The notes beneath the pieces are model-generated. The model did not search any database, had not been told where the DNA came from, and worked only from the letters and a program-made list of their open reading frames with translations. A program made the position numbers and the translations under genes. This document shows positions 1 to 8,349 of a stretch of 42,600 nucleotides of DNA, piece by piece. The stretch is from Rhizobium sp. BK196 (GTDB taxonomy: Bacteria > Pseudomonadota > Alphaproteobacteria > Rhizobiales > Rhizobiaceae). The DNA is taken from assembly GCF_014193255.1 (NCBI RefSeq), contig NZ_JACHZB010000013.1, forward strand, positions 1 to 42,600, given 5' to 3'. Each line of letters starts with the position of its first letter. The first letter of the stretch is position 1.

Positions 1-175
1 TCTCTTTCCACGGCATCAACACCTCCCGCCAAAAAGCGAAAAGTGTTACCCATGTCTCCGGTACGAAACGTCACCTATCTCTCGGGTCGGGCACCGAAAT
101 CAAAACTGTGAGTGCGCCCCAGTCGAGCAGGCGATATAATTTTGTCGGAAGACACTTCGTCACGGGGGGTGCATA

Positions 176-424
176 ATGAAATATGCTGTTGTCGCAATTC
201 TTTTTCTCGCTGCCGGCTGCAGTACGACGACGGAAGACCAGCCTATCCCAGGCAGCCTGACCTATGGCAAGGTTATCCACTCGCCTTATAAGCCCGGCAC
301 AGTGGTCAAGCACACTTTCCTCGGTGAATTTGGCTATCGGCAGTTCGAACGCTATGTTGTTCAGCCTGATGGCACGCTCAAGCTTGCCTCGCGTATTGAA
401 AGCGAAGATTTCCTCTGGAACTGA
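176..424 (+). CDS. Small lipoprotein of unknown function
   Basis: An 82-residue protein with a short hydrophobic signal segment and a lipobox (LAAGC, Cys15), so it should be cut by signal peptidase II and lipidated at the cell envelope. A G-rich Shine-Dalgarno run (164-169) lies just before the ATG. The mature part is small and hydrophilic with several aromatic residues and no repeats or domain I recognise. It is a single gene, about 100 bases ahead of the UspA-type gene on the same strand. The lipoprotein nature is visible in the sequence; the function is unknown. Confidence 0.7.
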   Translation: MKYAVVAILFLAAGCSTTTEDQPIPGSLTYGKVIHSPYKPGTVVKHTFLGEFGYRQFERYVVQPDGTLKLASRIESEDFLWN

Positions 425-528
425 AGAAGTGCGTTGGTTCGCCTGATGTTGACCTGCGTCAAAGCGCGGGATTACGATCACTGGTGAATCCCTTCCTATT
501 TGAATTCAGTCAGCAGAACGGATCTCCC

Positions 529-966
529 ATGTACAATCGCATATTGCTGCCCACCGACGGTTCGGAACTTGCCGGTCGGGGTATCGATCATGGTCTTGCA
601 CTTGCCAGGGCGCTTAGCCTTCCCGTGACCGTTGTCAGCGTCATCGTGCCGCTGACTGGTTTTGCGCTGCAAGGGATCGTGCAGGCTGAGGCGATGGACA
701 GCTATAATGAGGGCCGCCGAAAAGAGATCGAGGATCTGGAGAAGATCATCGGGGAAAAAGCGAAGAGCGCCGGTGTCGTCGCCGACTTCGTCAGCAAGGT
801 GCATCTTTCGCCGGCGGTCGCCATTCTGGAAACGGCAGCAGAGCGGGGCTGTGGCCTGATCGTTATTTCCTCGCACGGTCGCCGCGGGATCTCGCGGCTC
901 ATGCTCGGCAGCCAAACGTCCGAGGTCCTTTCCGAGGCGGGTATCCCGGTCCTGGTCGTAAAATAA
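529..966 (+). CDS. Universal stress protein (UspA family)
   Basis: A 145-residue single Usp domain. It begins MYNRILLPTDGS, the typical first beta strand with the nucleotide-contacting Asp. Near the C-terminus it carries SSHGRRGISRLMLGS followed by a Ser/Thr-rich stretch, the G-x2-G-x9-G-S/T ATP-binding signature of ATP-binding Usp proteins. I chose the ATG at 529 over an upstream in-frame GTG (484), because the domain starts here and the upstream residues look like untranslated leader. Family members act in the cytoplasm in stress survival; the specific trigger cannot be read from the sequence. It ends four bases before the stop of a convergent small gene. Confidence 0.9.
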   Translation: MYNRILLPTDGSELAGRGIDHGLALARALSLPVTVVSVIVPLTGFALQGIVQAEAMDSYNEGRRKEIEDLEKIIGEKAKSAGVVADFVSKVHLSPAVAILETAAERGCGLIVISSHGRRGISRLMLGSQTSEVLSEAGIPVLVVK

Positions 967-970
967 AAGC

Positions 971-1159
971 TCAGTTTTCCGTCAGTGCCGAGAGGGGCGC
1001 CGTGCATTCGGCGACATGATCTGCCTTCTTGGTGGACACCGCTCCGCTTTTCTCGCGGCTGTCGTCGGCTTCGTCACAGCTGACATCCTCCGGCGTGATG
1101 TAAAAGGCCAGCATTTCCTCCAGACGGGAGGCAGTGAGGCTCGTGGCGAAACCCTTCAT
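971..1159 (-). CDS. Small hypothetical protein
   Basis: A 62-residue open frame starting MKGFATSLTASRLEEML. A GAGG Shine-Dalgarno-like element sits about seven bases before the ATG at 1159, which is why this start is preferred over the upstream one at 1195. The second half is acidic and Ser/Lys rich, with two cysteines and no membrane segment. I recognise no family. It is convergent with the UspA-type gene, stops almost touching. The ribosome-binding site and the lack of any competing gene in the space are the only support. Confidence 0.45.
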   Translation of the reverse strand: MKGFATSLTASRLEEMLAFYITPEDVSCDEADDSREKSGAVSTKKADHVAECTAPLSALTEN

Positions 1160-1300
1160 GGCTTTCCTCGGGGGTGTTTCCGGTTGCGAATTCATAGCCT
1201 ACCCTCAGGCCGGTCCGGAACAAGGGCCGCGAGGTTGTCACCAACTTTCGAAGATCGGTGAGCATTTCCGTTTACCCCGAAGCGAAGAAACGCTCCATCT

Positions 1301-1361
1301 CTTTGTTTTAATGCAATTCCGGACGCAAAACCGCTGTGCGCTTTTGCTGGAATTGCTTTAA
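1301..1361. repeat. Rhizobial intergenic palindromic repeat, copy 1
   Basis: A palindrome with arms GCAATTCC/GGAATTGC and inner arms GCAAAA/TTTTGC around the core ACCGCTGTGCGC, preceded by CTTTGTTTTA. Two further copies (12236-12332 and 37895-37996) share the core CGCAAAACCGCT...CTTTTG and the preceding T-rich motif. The right end (GCTTTAA) supplies the stop codon of the neighbouring LysR gene on the minus strand. Confidence 0.75.
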
Positions 1362-2260
1362 TCGCTGATAAGTTCGAGGCAGAACTCGATAAAGGCGGTG
1401 ACCTTGGCCGGTACGTGATGCCGAGAGGGATGGATTGCAAAAAGCGGGAAGGTTTCGCCCGGCCAGTCTGGATAGAGCTCAACAAGACGTCCTTCGGTAA
1501 GCAGGTCCTTGACGCTTAGGGCAAGAACCTGGGCGATGCCGGCGCCGGCAAGGCAGGCATCGAGCATGGTGCCGGGGTCGCTCATCAGAAGCGGACCACG
1601 GGCGTCGAGCCGGACGATCTTCTTGCCTCTGTGCAGTTCCCAATCGAAGGTCCGGCCCGTCAGCGGATCGCGGAATTGGATGCAGGAGTGGTCGGCTATC
1701 TCGGCAGGCGTCTTTGGCGTGCCGTGCTCAGCGAGATAGGCTGGTGTTGCGACTGTGAGAACACGGGTTTCCATTAGCTTGCGGGCGATGCGCGAGGAGC
1801 TCGGCTGCTGGCCGAAGCGGATAGCGATATCGATACCACCGGCGACGAGATCGCTCATCAGGTCGCGGGTTATCAATTCGAGTTCCAGCGCCGGATAGCG
1901 GGTCATGAACTGCTTCAGATGCGGTGCCAGCACCATGCGGGAAAAGATCGGGTCGACATCGACACGCAGGCGGCCGCGCACGGTCAGTGACGCGCCTGAT
2001 GCGAGCGTGGCGGCTTCCTCGATGCCATCGAGATGTGGAGCGACCTGTTCGTAGAAACGGGCGCCTTCGTCCGTCAGTCGTACCGAGCGGGTGGTGCGGT
2101 CGAGCAGGCGCACGCCGATACGGGCCTCCAGCCTGGATATGGCGCGACTGACGCCGGAGGCTGAAAGACCCAGCACATCGGCCGCTTGGACGAAGCTGCC
2201 GCTTTCGACCACTGCGGCAAGCGTGCTGACACCCGAAAGGAGGCGGCCGTCGAATGTCAT
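1358..2260 (-). CDS. LysR-family transcriptional regulator
   Basis: A 300-residue protein of standard LysR length. The N-terminal winged helix-turn-helix covers about residues 5-65 (FVQAADVLGLSASGVSRAIS then LEARIGVRLLDRTTR). A substrate-binding effector domain of the CrgA/AaeR-like type follows from about residue 90. The start ATG at 2260 has a strong AGGAG six bases upstream. It is divergent from the membrane-anchored small protein at 2417, with a 156-base shared promoter region where a LysR protein would be expected to bind. The effector and regulon are unknown. Its last codons are fused to the end of a palindromic repeat. Confidence 0.92.
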   Translation of the reverse strand: MTFDGRLLSGVSTLAAVVESGSFVQAADVLGLSASGVSRAISRLEARIGVRLLDRTTRSVRLTDEGARFYEQVAPHLDGIEEAATLASGASLTVRGRLRVDVDPIFSRMVLAPHLKQFMTRYPALELELITRDLMSDLVAGGIDIAIRFGQQPSSSRIARKLMETRVLTVATPAYLAEHGTPKTPAEIADHSCIQFRDPLTGRTFDWELHRGKKIVRLDARGPLLMSDPGTMLDACLAGAGIAQVLALSVKDLLTEGRLVELYPDWPGETFPLFAIHPSRHHVPAKVTAFIEFCLELISD

Positions 2261-2416
2261 GATTCACTCCTGATTTGATGTCATGGATGATGTTGAGAAC
2301 TGCAGCCTAGTCAAGAAAACACCCCTTATCGCTGCCAGCATTGGCCCAGAAAGCCTGCTCAATGGAACCTCTTGCCGCCGATCTGGTTTCTCCGTTACAG
2401 ATTGGAGGATCAAGCG

Positions 2417-2821
2417 ATGACCCAATATGGTGACGACAAGAACCGGATTGTGGATGAGAATACAGGCATGCCGCTCGGGCAGGCATCCTATGAAGAGGAA
2501 AAAACGCTTGCCGATGAGCGGCGCAGCGTTTCGCTCTGGGGTGTGCTGGCAGCCGGCATCCTGGTCATTCTGATCGCTGCGGCAAGCTTTGCCATCTGGC
2601 CGGGTACGACCAACGAACCGGCTTCGACCGCGTCCACGACCCAAGACCCGATCAACGCGCAGCCCTCGGGCCAGGGCACATTCGACAATAATCCGGCAAC
2701 AGGCTCCATCAAGCCGCCGGAAGCCACCGACCGCGATCCGACCCCTGACGGTAGCGGTGGTGGTCCGACGGGCGTGACCACGCCGAGCGGCACGCAGAAC
2801 GGCACGCAGAACGGACGGTAA
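2417..2821 (+). CDS. Single-pass membrane protein with disordered Thr/Pro/Gly-rich tail
   Basis: A 134-residue protein starting MTQYGDDKNRIV, with GGAG about nine bases before the ATG at 2417. The longer frame from 2372 adds a leader without a ribosome-binding site. Residues 1-35 are charged and presumably cytoplasmic. One hydrophobic helix (about 36-58, containing GVLAAGILVILIAAASFAIW) follows. The remaining 75 residues are low complexity, rich in Thr, Pro, Asn and Gly, with a short GTQNGTQNG repeat. I recognise no enzymatic domain; rhizobia have many such envelope proteins. It is divergent from the LysR gene and may be its target. Confidence 0.75.
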   Translation: MTQYGDDKNRIVDENTGMPLGQASYEEEKTLADERRSVSLWGVLAAGILVILIAAASFAIWPGTTNEPASTASTTQDPINAQPSGQGTFDNNPATGSIKPPEATDRDPTPDGSGGGPTGVTTPSGTQNGTQNGR

Positions 2822-2848
2822 TATTGTGATCCTGCATCACGGCTGGGC

Positions 2849-2878
2849 AAGGGCTGCGCGGTATCCGTGCAGCCCTTT
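2849..2878. terminator. Bidirectional hairpin terminator
   Basis: An inverted repeat AAGGGCTGC (2849-2857) / GCAGCCCTT (2869-2877), extended inward by CGG/CCG. It lies between two convergent genes, the small membrane protein and phosphoketolase. The stem ends in A/T on each side, so it can serve both strands. Confidence 0.75.
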
Positions 2879-2895
2879 CACGTAGTTACCTGCTC

Positions 2896-5283
2896 TCAGG
2901 CCGCGGGCCATTTCCAGTTACGCACGTCGGGCATGTCCTCACCATATTCGCGGACATAGGCATGATGCTCGACGAGTTTAGCTCTCAGGCTTTCCAGCAC
3001 TTCAGGCACTTTCTCCTTCAGGCCCGGAACGCGCTCGATCCCCTCGATAGCGAGGTGGAAGCGGTCGAGCTCGTTGAGCACGGTCATGTCGAAGGGCGTG
3101 GTGGTCGTGCCTTCCTCAATGAAGCCGCGCACATGGATGTTGCGATGATTGGTGCGCTTATAGGTCAGCCGGTGAATGAGATAGGGATAGCCGTGATAGG
3201 CGAAAATGACCGGCTTGTCCGTGGTGAAGATCGCATCGAAATTCTCATCCGTCAGGCCGTGCGGATGCTGATCCTTCGATTGCAAGGCGAGCAGGTCGAC
3301 CACGTTTACCGCGCGGATCTTCAGTTCAGGAATATGCTGGTGCAGCAGGTCGACGGCCGCGAGCGTTTCCATGGTCGGTACGTCGCCGGCGCAGGCCATG
3401 ACGAGATCAGGCGCCACCGTATCTTCCTCATGGCTTGCCCAATCCCAGACGCCGATACCAGCCTCACAATGTTTCGCCGCCTCGTCCATCGTCAGCCATT
3501 GCGGTTCCGGTTGCTTGCCGGCGACAATGACGTTGATACGGTCATAAGTCCCAAGGCAATGATCGCCTACACAAAGCAAAGTGTTGGCGTCCGGCGGCAG
3601 GTAAATGCGGACGATATCGGCCTTCTTGTTGGCGACGAGATCGACGAAGCCGGGGTCTTGATGCGAGAAGCCGTTATGATCCTGCCGCCAGACATGCGAG
3701 GTCAAGAGGTAGTTGAGGGAGGAGATCGGCTTCCTCCACTCCAGTTCGCGGGTGACCTTCAGCCACTTGGCATGCTGGTTGAACATGGAATCGATAATGT
3801 GGATGAAGGCCTCGTAGCAGGAAAACAGGCCATGCCGGCCCGTCAGCAGGTAGCCTTCCAGCCATCCCTGGCAAAGATGTTCGCTCAGAACCTCCATGAC
3901 GCGGCCGTCACGCGACAGACCGACATCATAGGACTCGATTTTTTCCATCCAGACGCGATCGGTGACTTCGAAGACGCTGCCGAGACGGTTCGATTCCGTT
4001 TCGTCCGGGCCGAAAATGCGGAAATTCGCATTGGCCTCGTTGAGCTTCAGCGTATCGCGCAGATAGCGACCAAGGATTTCGGTGGATTGCACGATTTCAG
4101 CGCCGCGCTTTTCCACCTTTACCTCATAGGAGCGGATATCGGGTGCGATCAATTCCTTGCGCAGAATACCGCCGTTGGCGTGCGGATTGGCGCCCATGCG
4201 CCGATCGCCCGAGGGGGCCAGCGCCCGCAGTTCCGGCTTCAACCGGCCGGCGGCGTCGAAGAGGTCTTCGGGATCGTAGCTGCGCATCCAGTCTTCGAGG
4301 ATTTTCCGGTGCCCGTCGTTATCCCGGCAATTGGAGACCGGCACTTGATGGGCGCGCCAGAAACCCTCGACCTTCTTTCCGTCCACCTCTTTGGGTCCGG
4401 TCCAGCCCTTGGGGCTGCGTAACACAATCATCGGCCAGCGCGGGCAGGCTTGTGGCGCTTTGCCGCTGCGGGCCTCTTTCTGAATGGCGCGGATACGGTC
4501 GAAGACTTTCTCGAAGGTCGCCGCCATCTGCTGATGCATCTTTGCCGGCTCGTGACCCTCGACGAAGAAGGGTTCATAGCCATAACCTTCGAACAAATGC
4601 GTCAGATCCTCGTCGGTTGCCCGGCCGAGGATGGTTGGGTTGGCGATCTTGTAGCCGTTCAGATGCAGGATCGGCAGAACGGCGCCGTCGCGGGCCGGGT
4701 TCAGAAACTTGTTGGAATGCCAGCTTGCCGCAAGCGGGCCGGTTTCGGCCTCGCCGTCGCCGATGACGCAGGCGACAATCAGATCGGGATTGTCAAAAGC
4801 TGCGCCGTAGGCATGGACCAGCGCATAGCCGAGTTCGCCGCCCTCGTGGATGGAGCCCGGCGTCTCCGGCGCTGCATGGCTCGGGATGCCGCCAGGGAAG
4901 GAGAACTGGCGGAAGAGCTTATGCATGCCGTCTTCGGTCTCGGCGATATGGGGATAGATTTCGCTGTAAATGCCTTCGAGATAGGTATTGGCGACCATGC
5001 CCGGGCCGCCGTGACCGGGGCCGCACATATAGATGATGTCGAGATCACGGGCGCGGATGATGCGGTTCAGGTGCGCATAGATGAAGTTGAGACCGGGCGT
5101 GGTGCCCCAGTGGCCGAGCAGGCGGGGCTTGATATGTTCTGATTTCAGCGGCTGGCGGAGCAGAGGATTGGACAGGAGATAGATCTGTCCGACCGAGAGA
5201 TAGTTGGCGGCACGCCAGTAGCGATCGATGAGCGTAAGTTCGGCGTCGGAAAGAACTGCTTGAGTCGAGACATGCTTTTCCAT
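2896..5283 (-). CDS. xfp: Phosphoketolase (xylulose-5-P / fructose-6-P)
   Basis: A 795-residue protein, full length for the family. It cleaves xylulose 5-phosphate (and often fructose 6-phosphate) with inorganic phosphate to acetyl phosphate and a triose or tetrose phosphate, using thiamine diphosphate in the cytoplasm. Visible features are the N-terminal GHWGTTPGLNF and GPGHGGPG motifs, EGGELGYAL, the cofactor-binding GDGEAETGPLA near residue 175, and a C-terminal domain with SHQDPGF and HPHGL. I chose the start at 5283 because GGGAG lies seven bases ahead and the protein begins MEKHVST; the frame is open 33 bases further. It lies 69 bases after acetate kinase on the same strand, so acetyl phosphate made here can be turned into acetate and ATP by the neighbouring product. 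Confidence 0.97.
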   Translation of the reverse strand: MEKHVSTQAVLSDAELTLIDRYWRAANYLSVGQIYLLSNPLLRQPLKSEHIKPRLLGHWGTTPGLNFIYAHLNRIIRARDLDIIYMCGPGHGGPGMVANTYLEGIYSEIYPHIAETEDGMHKLFRQFSFPGGIPSHAAPETPGSIHEGGELGYALVHAYGAAFDNPDLIVACVIGDGEAETGPLAASWHSNKFLNPARDGAVLPILHLNGYKIANPTILGRATDEDLTHLFEGYGYEPFFVEGHEPAKMHQQMAATFEKVFDRIRAIQKEARSGKAPQACPRWPMIVLRSPKGWTGPKEVDGKKVEGFWRAHQVPVSNCRDNDGHRKILEDWMRSYDPEDLFDAAGRLKPELRALAPSGDRRMGANPHANGGILRKELIAPDIRSYEVKVEKRGAEIVQSTEILGRYLRDTLKLNEANANFRIFGPDETESNRLGSVFEVTDRVWMEKIESYDVGLSRDGRVMEVLSEHLCQGWLEGYLLTGRHGLFSCYEAFIHIIDSMFNQHAKWLKVTRELEWRKPISSLNYLLTSHVWRQDHNGFSHQDPGFVDLVANKKADIVRIYLPPDANTLLCVGDHCLGTYDRINVIVAGKQPEPQWLTMDEAAKHCEAGIGVWDWASHEEDTVAPDLVMACAGDVPTMETLAAVDLLHQHIPELKIRAVNVVDLLALQSKDQHPHGLTDENFDAIFTTDKPVIFAYHGYPYLIHRLTYKRTNHRNIHVRGFIEEGTTTTPFDMTVLNELDRFHLAIEGIERVPGLKEKVPEVLESLRAKLVEHHAYVREYGEDMPDVRNWKWPAA

Positions 5284-5352
5284 GGATTTCTCCCGTTTAA
5301 ACTTGTTCAACGTCAATTCTAGCTGATGGCACCAGCATGCCTTTGATCTGGA

Positions 5353-6531
5353 TCAGCCGGAGCGAAGAATAGAGAGCGCTTCCTGCGCGATGACGTGCTC
5401 CTCGTCGGTAGCGATGACATGTGCCGTTATCCGACTTGCGGATGTCGTGATTGTGAAGCCGTTAGCGGCATTCGCTTTTTCGTCCACCGCAAGACCGAGC
5501 CAACTCAAGCGCTGGAGGACGGAAGCGCGGATTTGCGGCTGGTGTTCACCGATACCGGCCGTAAAGACGATGGCATCGAGCCCGCCGAGCGTCATCGACA
5601 TGCGGCCGATCTCGCCTGCAATGCGCAGGGTGAAGAGATCGAGAGCTTCGCGGGCTTCCCGGCGGCTATCCTCGAGAAGATGACGGGTATCGGCATTGAT
5701 GCCGGAAACACCGAGCAAGCCGGAGCGATGGTAGAGCATGTCCTCAACCTGATCGGCGGATTTTTTCCTTCGCTGCAGAAGATAAAGGATCGCACCGGGA
5801 TCGAGCCAGCCGGGCCGGGTTGCCATGGGGATGCCGTCGAGCGTGGAAAACCCCATGCTGCAATCTCGGCTGACGCCTTTTTCCAGGGCGCAAAGGCTCG
5901 CGCCGCTGCCGAGGTGAGCGGCGACGATTTTCGGCTTGCTCGACAGTTTGCGGCTCACTTCGCCGGCAATGAATTTGTATGAAAGGCCGTGAAAGCCATA
6001 CCGCTTGATACCCTCGTCATGAAGCGCACGTGGGATAGCGAAGCGGCGGACGAGATCGGCCTGTGTTGCGTGGAAAGCGGTATCGAAGGAGGCGGTCTGG
6101 GAAAGATGCGGCTTCAAGTGCCGCAATGCGCGGATGAAGCGGAGTGCCTGCGGCTGATGAAGGGGTGCCAGCGGCGTCAGCGCGTCGATTTCATCGATTG
6201 CGGTGTCATCAAGCGCGGTCACTTCGGTGAAACGGTCGCCGCCATGAACGACCCGGTGGCCGGCAGCGCGGACGGCGCCGATATCGAAATGCTCCGAAAG
6301 CAATTCGCACACTTCGTCGACAACGGGGCGCAGATCGTCGGCAAACTCGGCCTCCAGCGGCGTATCTGATATCTGCGGACCTTCCGTGATGCTGAAGGTG
6401 AGGGGTTCGGCGCGGAAATCGATCACGCCTTTGCCGATGCGGCGCACGTTTGCATCTTCGATTGCGAAAATGCCGATCTTCACCGTCGACGAGCCGGCAT
6501 TGAAGGTCAGGAGAAGGTCAGTCGACGGCAT
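5353..6531 (-). CDS. ackA: Acetate kinase
   Basis: A 392-residue protein of the ASKHA kinase fold that interconverts acetyl phosphate plus ADP and acetate plus ATP. Motifs in order: NAGSSTVK (phosphate-1 loop), HRVVHGGDRF, FDTAFH, RYGFHGLSY, AHLGSGAS (phosphate-2) and DGIPMATRPGWLDPG. Length fits the family. The start at 6531 (MPSTDLLLTFNAGSS) has GGGAG ten bases upstream; a further in-frame ATG at 6579 would add 16 residues without a family counterpart. It is the first gene of a two-gene operon with phosphoketolase, which supplies its substrate. The operon diverges from the phosphate transporter gene across 216 bases. Confidence 0.96.
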   Translation of the reverse strand: MPSTDLLLTFNAGSSTVKIGIFAIEDANVRRIGKGVIDFRAEPLTFSITEGPQISDTPLEAEFADDLRPVVDEVCELLSEHFDIGAVRAAGHRVVHGGDRFTEVTALDDTAIDEIDALTPLAPLHQPQALRFIRALRHLKPHLSQTASFDTAFHATQADLVRRFAIPRALHDEGIKRYGFHGLSYKFIAGEVSRKLSSKPKIVAAHLGSGASLCALEKGVSRDCSMGFSTLDGIPMATRPGWLDPGAILYLLQRRKKSADQVEDMLYHRSGLLGVSGINADTRHLLEDSRREAREALDLFTLRIAGEIGRMSMTLGGLDAIVFTAGIGEHQPQIRASVLQRLSWLGLAVDEKANAANGFTITTSASRITAHVIATDEEHVIAQEALSILRSG

Positions 6532-6747
6532 TTGCTTGATACTCCCGGGAAGCGTGGCGATAAACGAACTTAGCGCCATGGCGCCACGTGGGAAGGCTCT
6601 TCTCTCCCAGCGGGCAATTTTCGGTTGTTGATTCGGTCTCCGAAGATGCCGGCTCGGGATGACGCGTGGACGGTTGCGTCATGAGAGTTTCACGCTGCGG
6701 ATTTATTAACAAATGGCAAATTTGCAATTGGAACAAGGAACTATTCC

Positions 6748-8343
6748 ATGGCCGACATTGCCCCAAGCCATAGTGACGTTTCCCATCCGCTGCACCATTC
6801 GAATTCCGTAGGCAAGTGGTTCCTGCCGGTGTTCGGTCTCATTTTGGTCTGCGGTCTCGGATATGTCGCCTATGCCCTGTCCCGTGACCTGACTGCCGCA
6901 GTTGCCGTTCCCTGGGTACTTCTCGGTCTCGCGCTGCTGATCGCGCTCGGCTTCGAGTTCGTCAACGGTTTCCACGATACGGCCAATGCCGTGGCGACCG
7001 TTATCTACACGCGCTCGATGCCGGCGGAATTTGCCGTCATCTGGTCGGGCTTCTTCAACTTCCTCGGCGTTCTGACATCCACGGGCGCCGTGGCCTTTGG
7101 CATCCTGGCGCTGCTGCCAGTCGAGCTGATCCTGCAGGTCGGTTCCGGTTCGGGCCTTGCCATGGTCTTTGCGCTGCTGATCGCAGCGATCATTTGGAAC
7201 CTCGGCACGTGGTATCTCGGCCTGCCGTCATCGAGCTCGCACACCCTGGTCGGCTCGATCATTGGTGTCGGTCTCGCCAACCAATTCCTGGCGCCGGCAG
7301 GTTCCGCCACCAGCGGCGTGGACTGGTCGCAGGCAACCAATATTGGCCTGTCGCTCTTGATTTCACCAATCATCGGTTTCGGCCTTTCGGCTATCCTGCT
7401 CATCGTTATGAAGTTCCTGGTGCGCAAACGCGAACTCTATCAAGAGCCGAAGGGCAATCGGCCGCCGCCGCTGTGGATCCGCGCCATCCTGATCTTCACC
7501 TGCACGGGCGTGAGCTTCGCCCACGGTTCGAATGACGGCCAGAAGGGCATGGGTCTCATCATGCTCATCCTCATCGGTCTGGTGCCGACCGCCTTCGCGC
7601 TGAATCGTACGCCTGACGTCAACTATCTCGAAGCCTACAAATCGGCGTCCGCGCAGGTGGAAGCGGCTCTTGGCAAATATGTGAAGCCGGGCGTAACCGT
7701 TACCGACTACAAGGCCGAAGTCGGCAATGCCGTCAAGAACAAGGTATGGACGGACGCGACCACGCCGGCGCTGCAGCAGTATATCCACCAGACGAGCGCC
7801 GAAGTCGCTGCTTTCCCGACCCTGGAAGCCGTTCCCACCAATCTCGTCGGCAACGTCCGCAATGACATCTACCTGATCGGCGAGGCGCTCAAGCTCATCG
7901 ACAAGAAGAAGCTGCTGCCGATGGACGCCAGTGATCTCAAGGCCGTCACCGGGTATCATGCGGCAGTGGACAACGCGACAAAATTCATTCCGTTGTGGGT
8001 GAAGGTCGCCGTCGCGCTGGCACTCGGCCTCGGAACGATGGTCGGCTGGAAGCGTATCGTTGTGACGGTTGGTGAGAAGATCGGCAAAACCCATCTGACC
8101 TACGGCCAGGGTGCCGCCGCGGAAGTCGTCGCCATGGCGACGATTGCCTCGGCCGACCATCTCGGCCTGCCGGTTTCGACCACACACGTGCTGTCATCAG
8201 GTGTGGCTGGCACGATGGCTGCCAACGGCTCGGGCCTGCAATGGTCCACCGTGCGCAACATGCTCATGGCCTGGGTTCTGACGCTTCCGGCCTCGATCGC
8301 AATCGCCTTCTTGCTGTTCGTGGTCCTTCGCCAGATCTTTTAA
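6748..8343 (+). CDS. pit: PiT-family inorganic phosphate transporter
   Basis: A 531-residue inner-membrane phosphate symporter of the PiT/PitA type. The two family repeats are visible: NGFHDTANAVATVIYTRSM near residue 72, and the C-terminal GAAAEVVAMATIAS...GLPVSTTHVLSSG. About ten hydrophobic segments are present. A long soluble stretch (about residues 285-410), rich in Lys, Ala and Asp, separates the halves, as in PitA-type proteins. AAGGAA precedes the ATG. The upstream gap holds a perfect GCAAATTTGC palindrome (6716-6725); I saw no convincing Pho box. Lying divergent from the phosphate-consuming phosphoketolase operon suggests a metabolic link, by inference. It ends six bases from the convergent GGDEF-EAL gene. 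Confidence 0.95.
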   Translation: MADIAPSHSDVSHPLHHSNSVGKWFLPVFGLILVCGLGYVAYALSRDLTAAVAVPWVLLGLALLIALGFEFVNGFHDTANAVATVIYTRSMPAEFAVIWSGFFNFLGVLTSTGAVAFGILALLPVELILQVGSGSGLAMVFALLIAAIIWNLGTWYLGLPSSSSHTLVGSIIGVGLANQFLAPAGSATSGVDWSQATNIGLSLLISPIIGFGLSAILLIVMKFLVRKRELYQEPKGNRPPPLWIRAILIFTCTGVSFAHGSNDGQKGMGLIMLILIGLVPTAFALNRTPDVNYLEAYKSASAQVEAALGKYVKPGVTVTDYKAEVGNAVKNKVWTDATTPALQQYIHQTSAEVAAFPTLEAVPTNLVGNVRNDIYLIGEALKLIDKKKLLPMDASDLKAVTGYHAAVDNATKFIPLWVKVAVALALGLGTMVGWKRIVVTVGEKIGKTHLTYGQGAAAEVVAMATIASADHLGLPVSTTHVLSSGVAGTMAANGSGLQWSTVRNMLMAWVLTLPASIAIAFLLFVVLRQIF

Positions 8344-8349
8344 GGTTGG

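Noticed and set aside
2962..4422. 486-residue open frame antisense to phosphoketolase
   Set aside because: It lies wholly opposite a clear, conserved enzyme; codon bias of a GC-rich gene keeps the opposite frame open. No domain or ribosome-binding site.
6670..6700. Pho box upstream of the PiT gene
   Set aside because: Only isolated GTCAT-like fragments; no second half-site at the right spacing.
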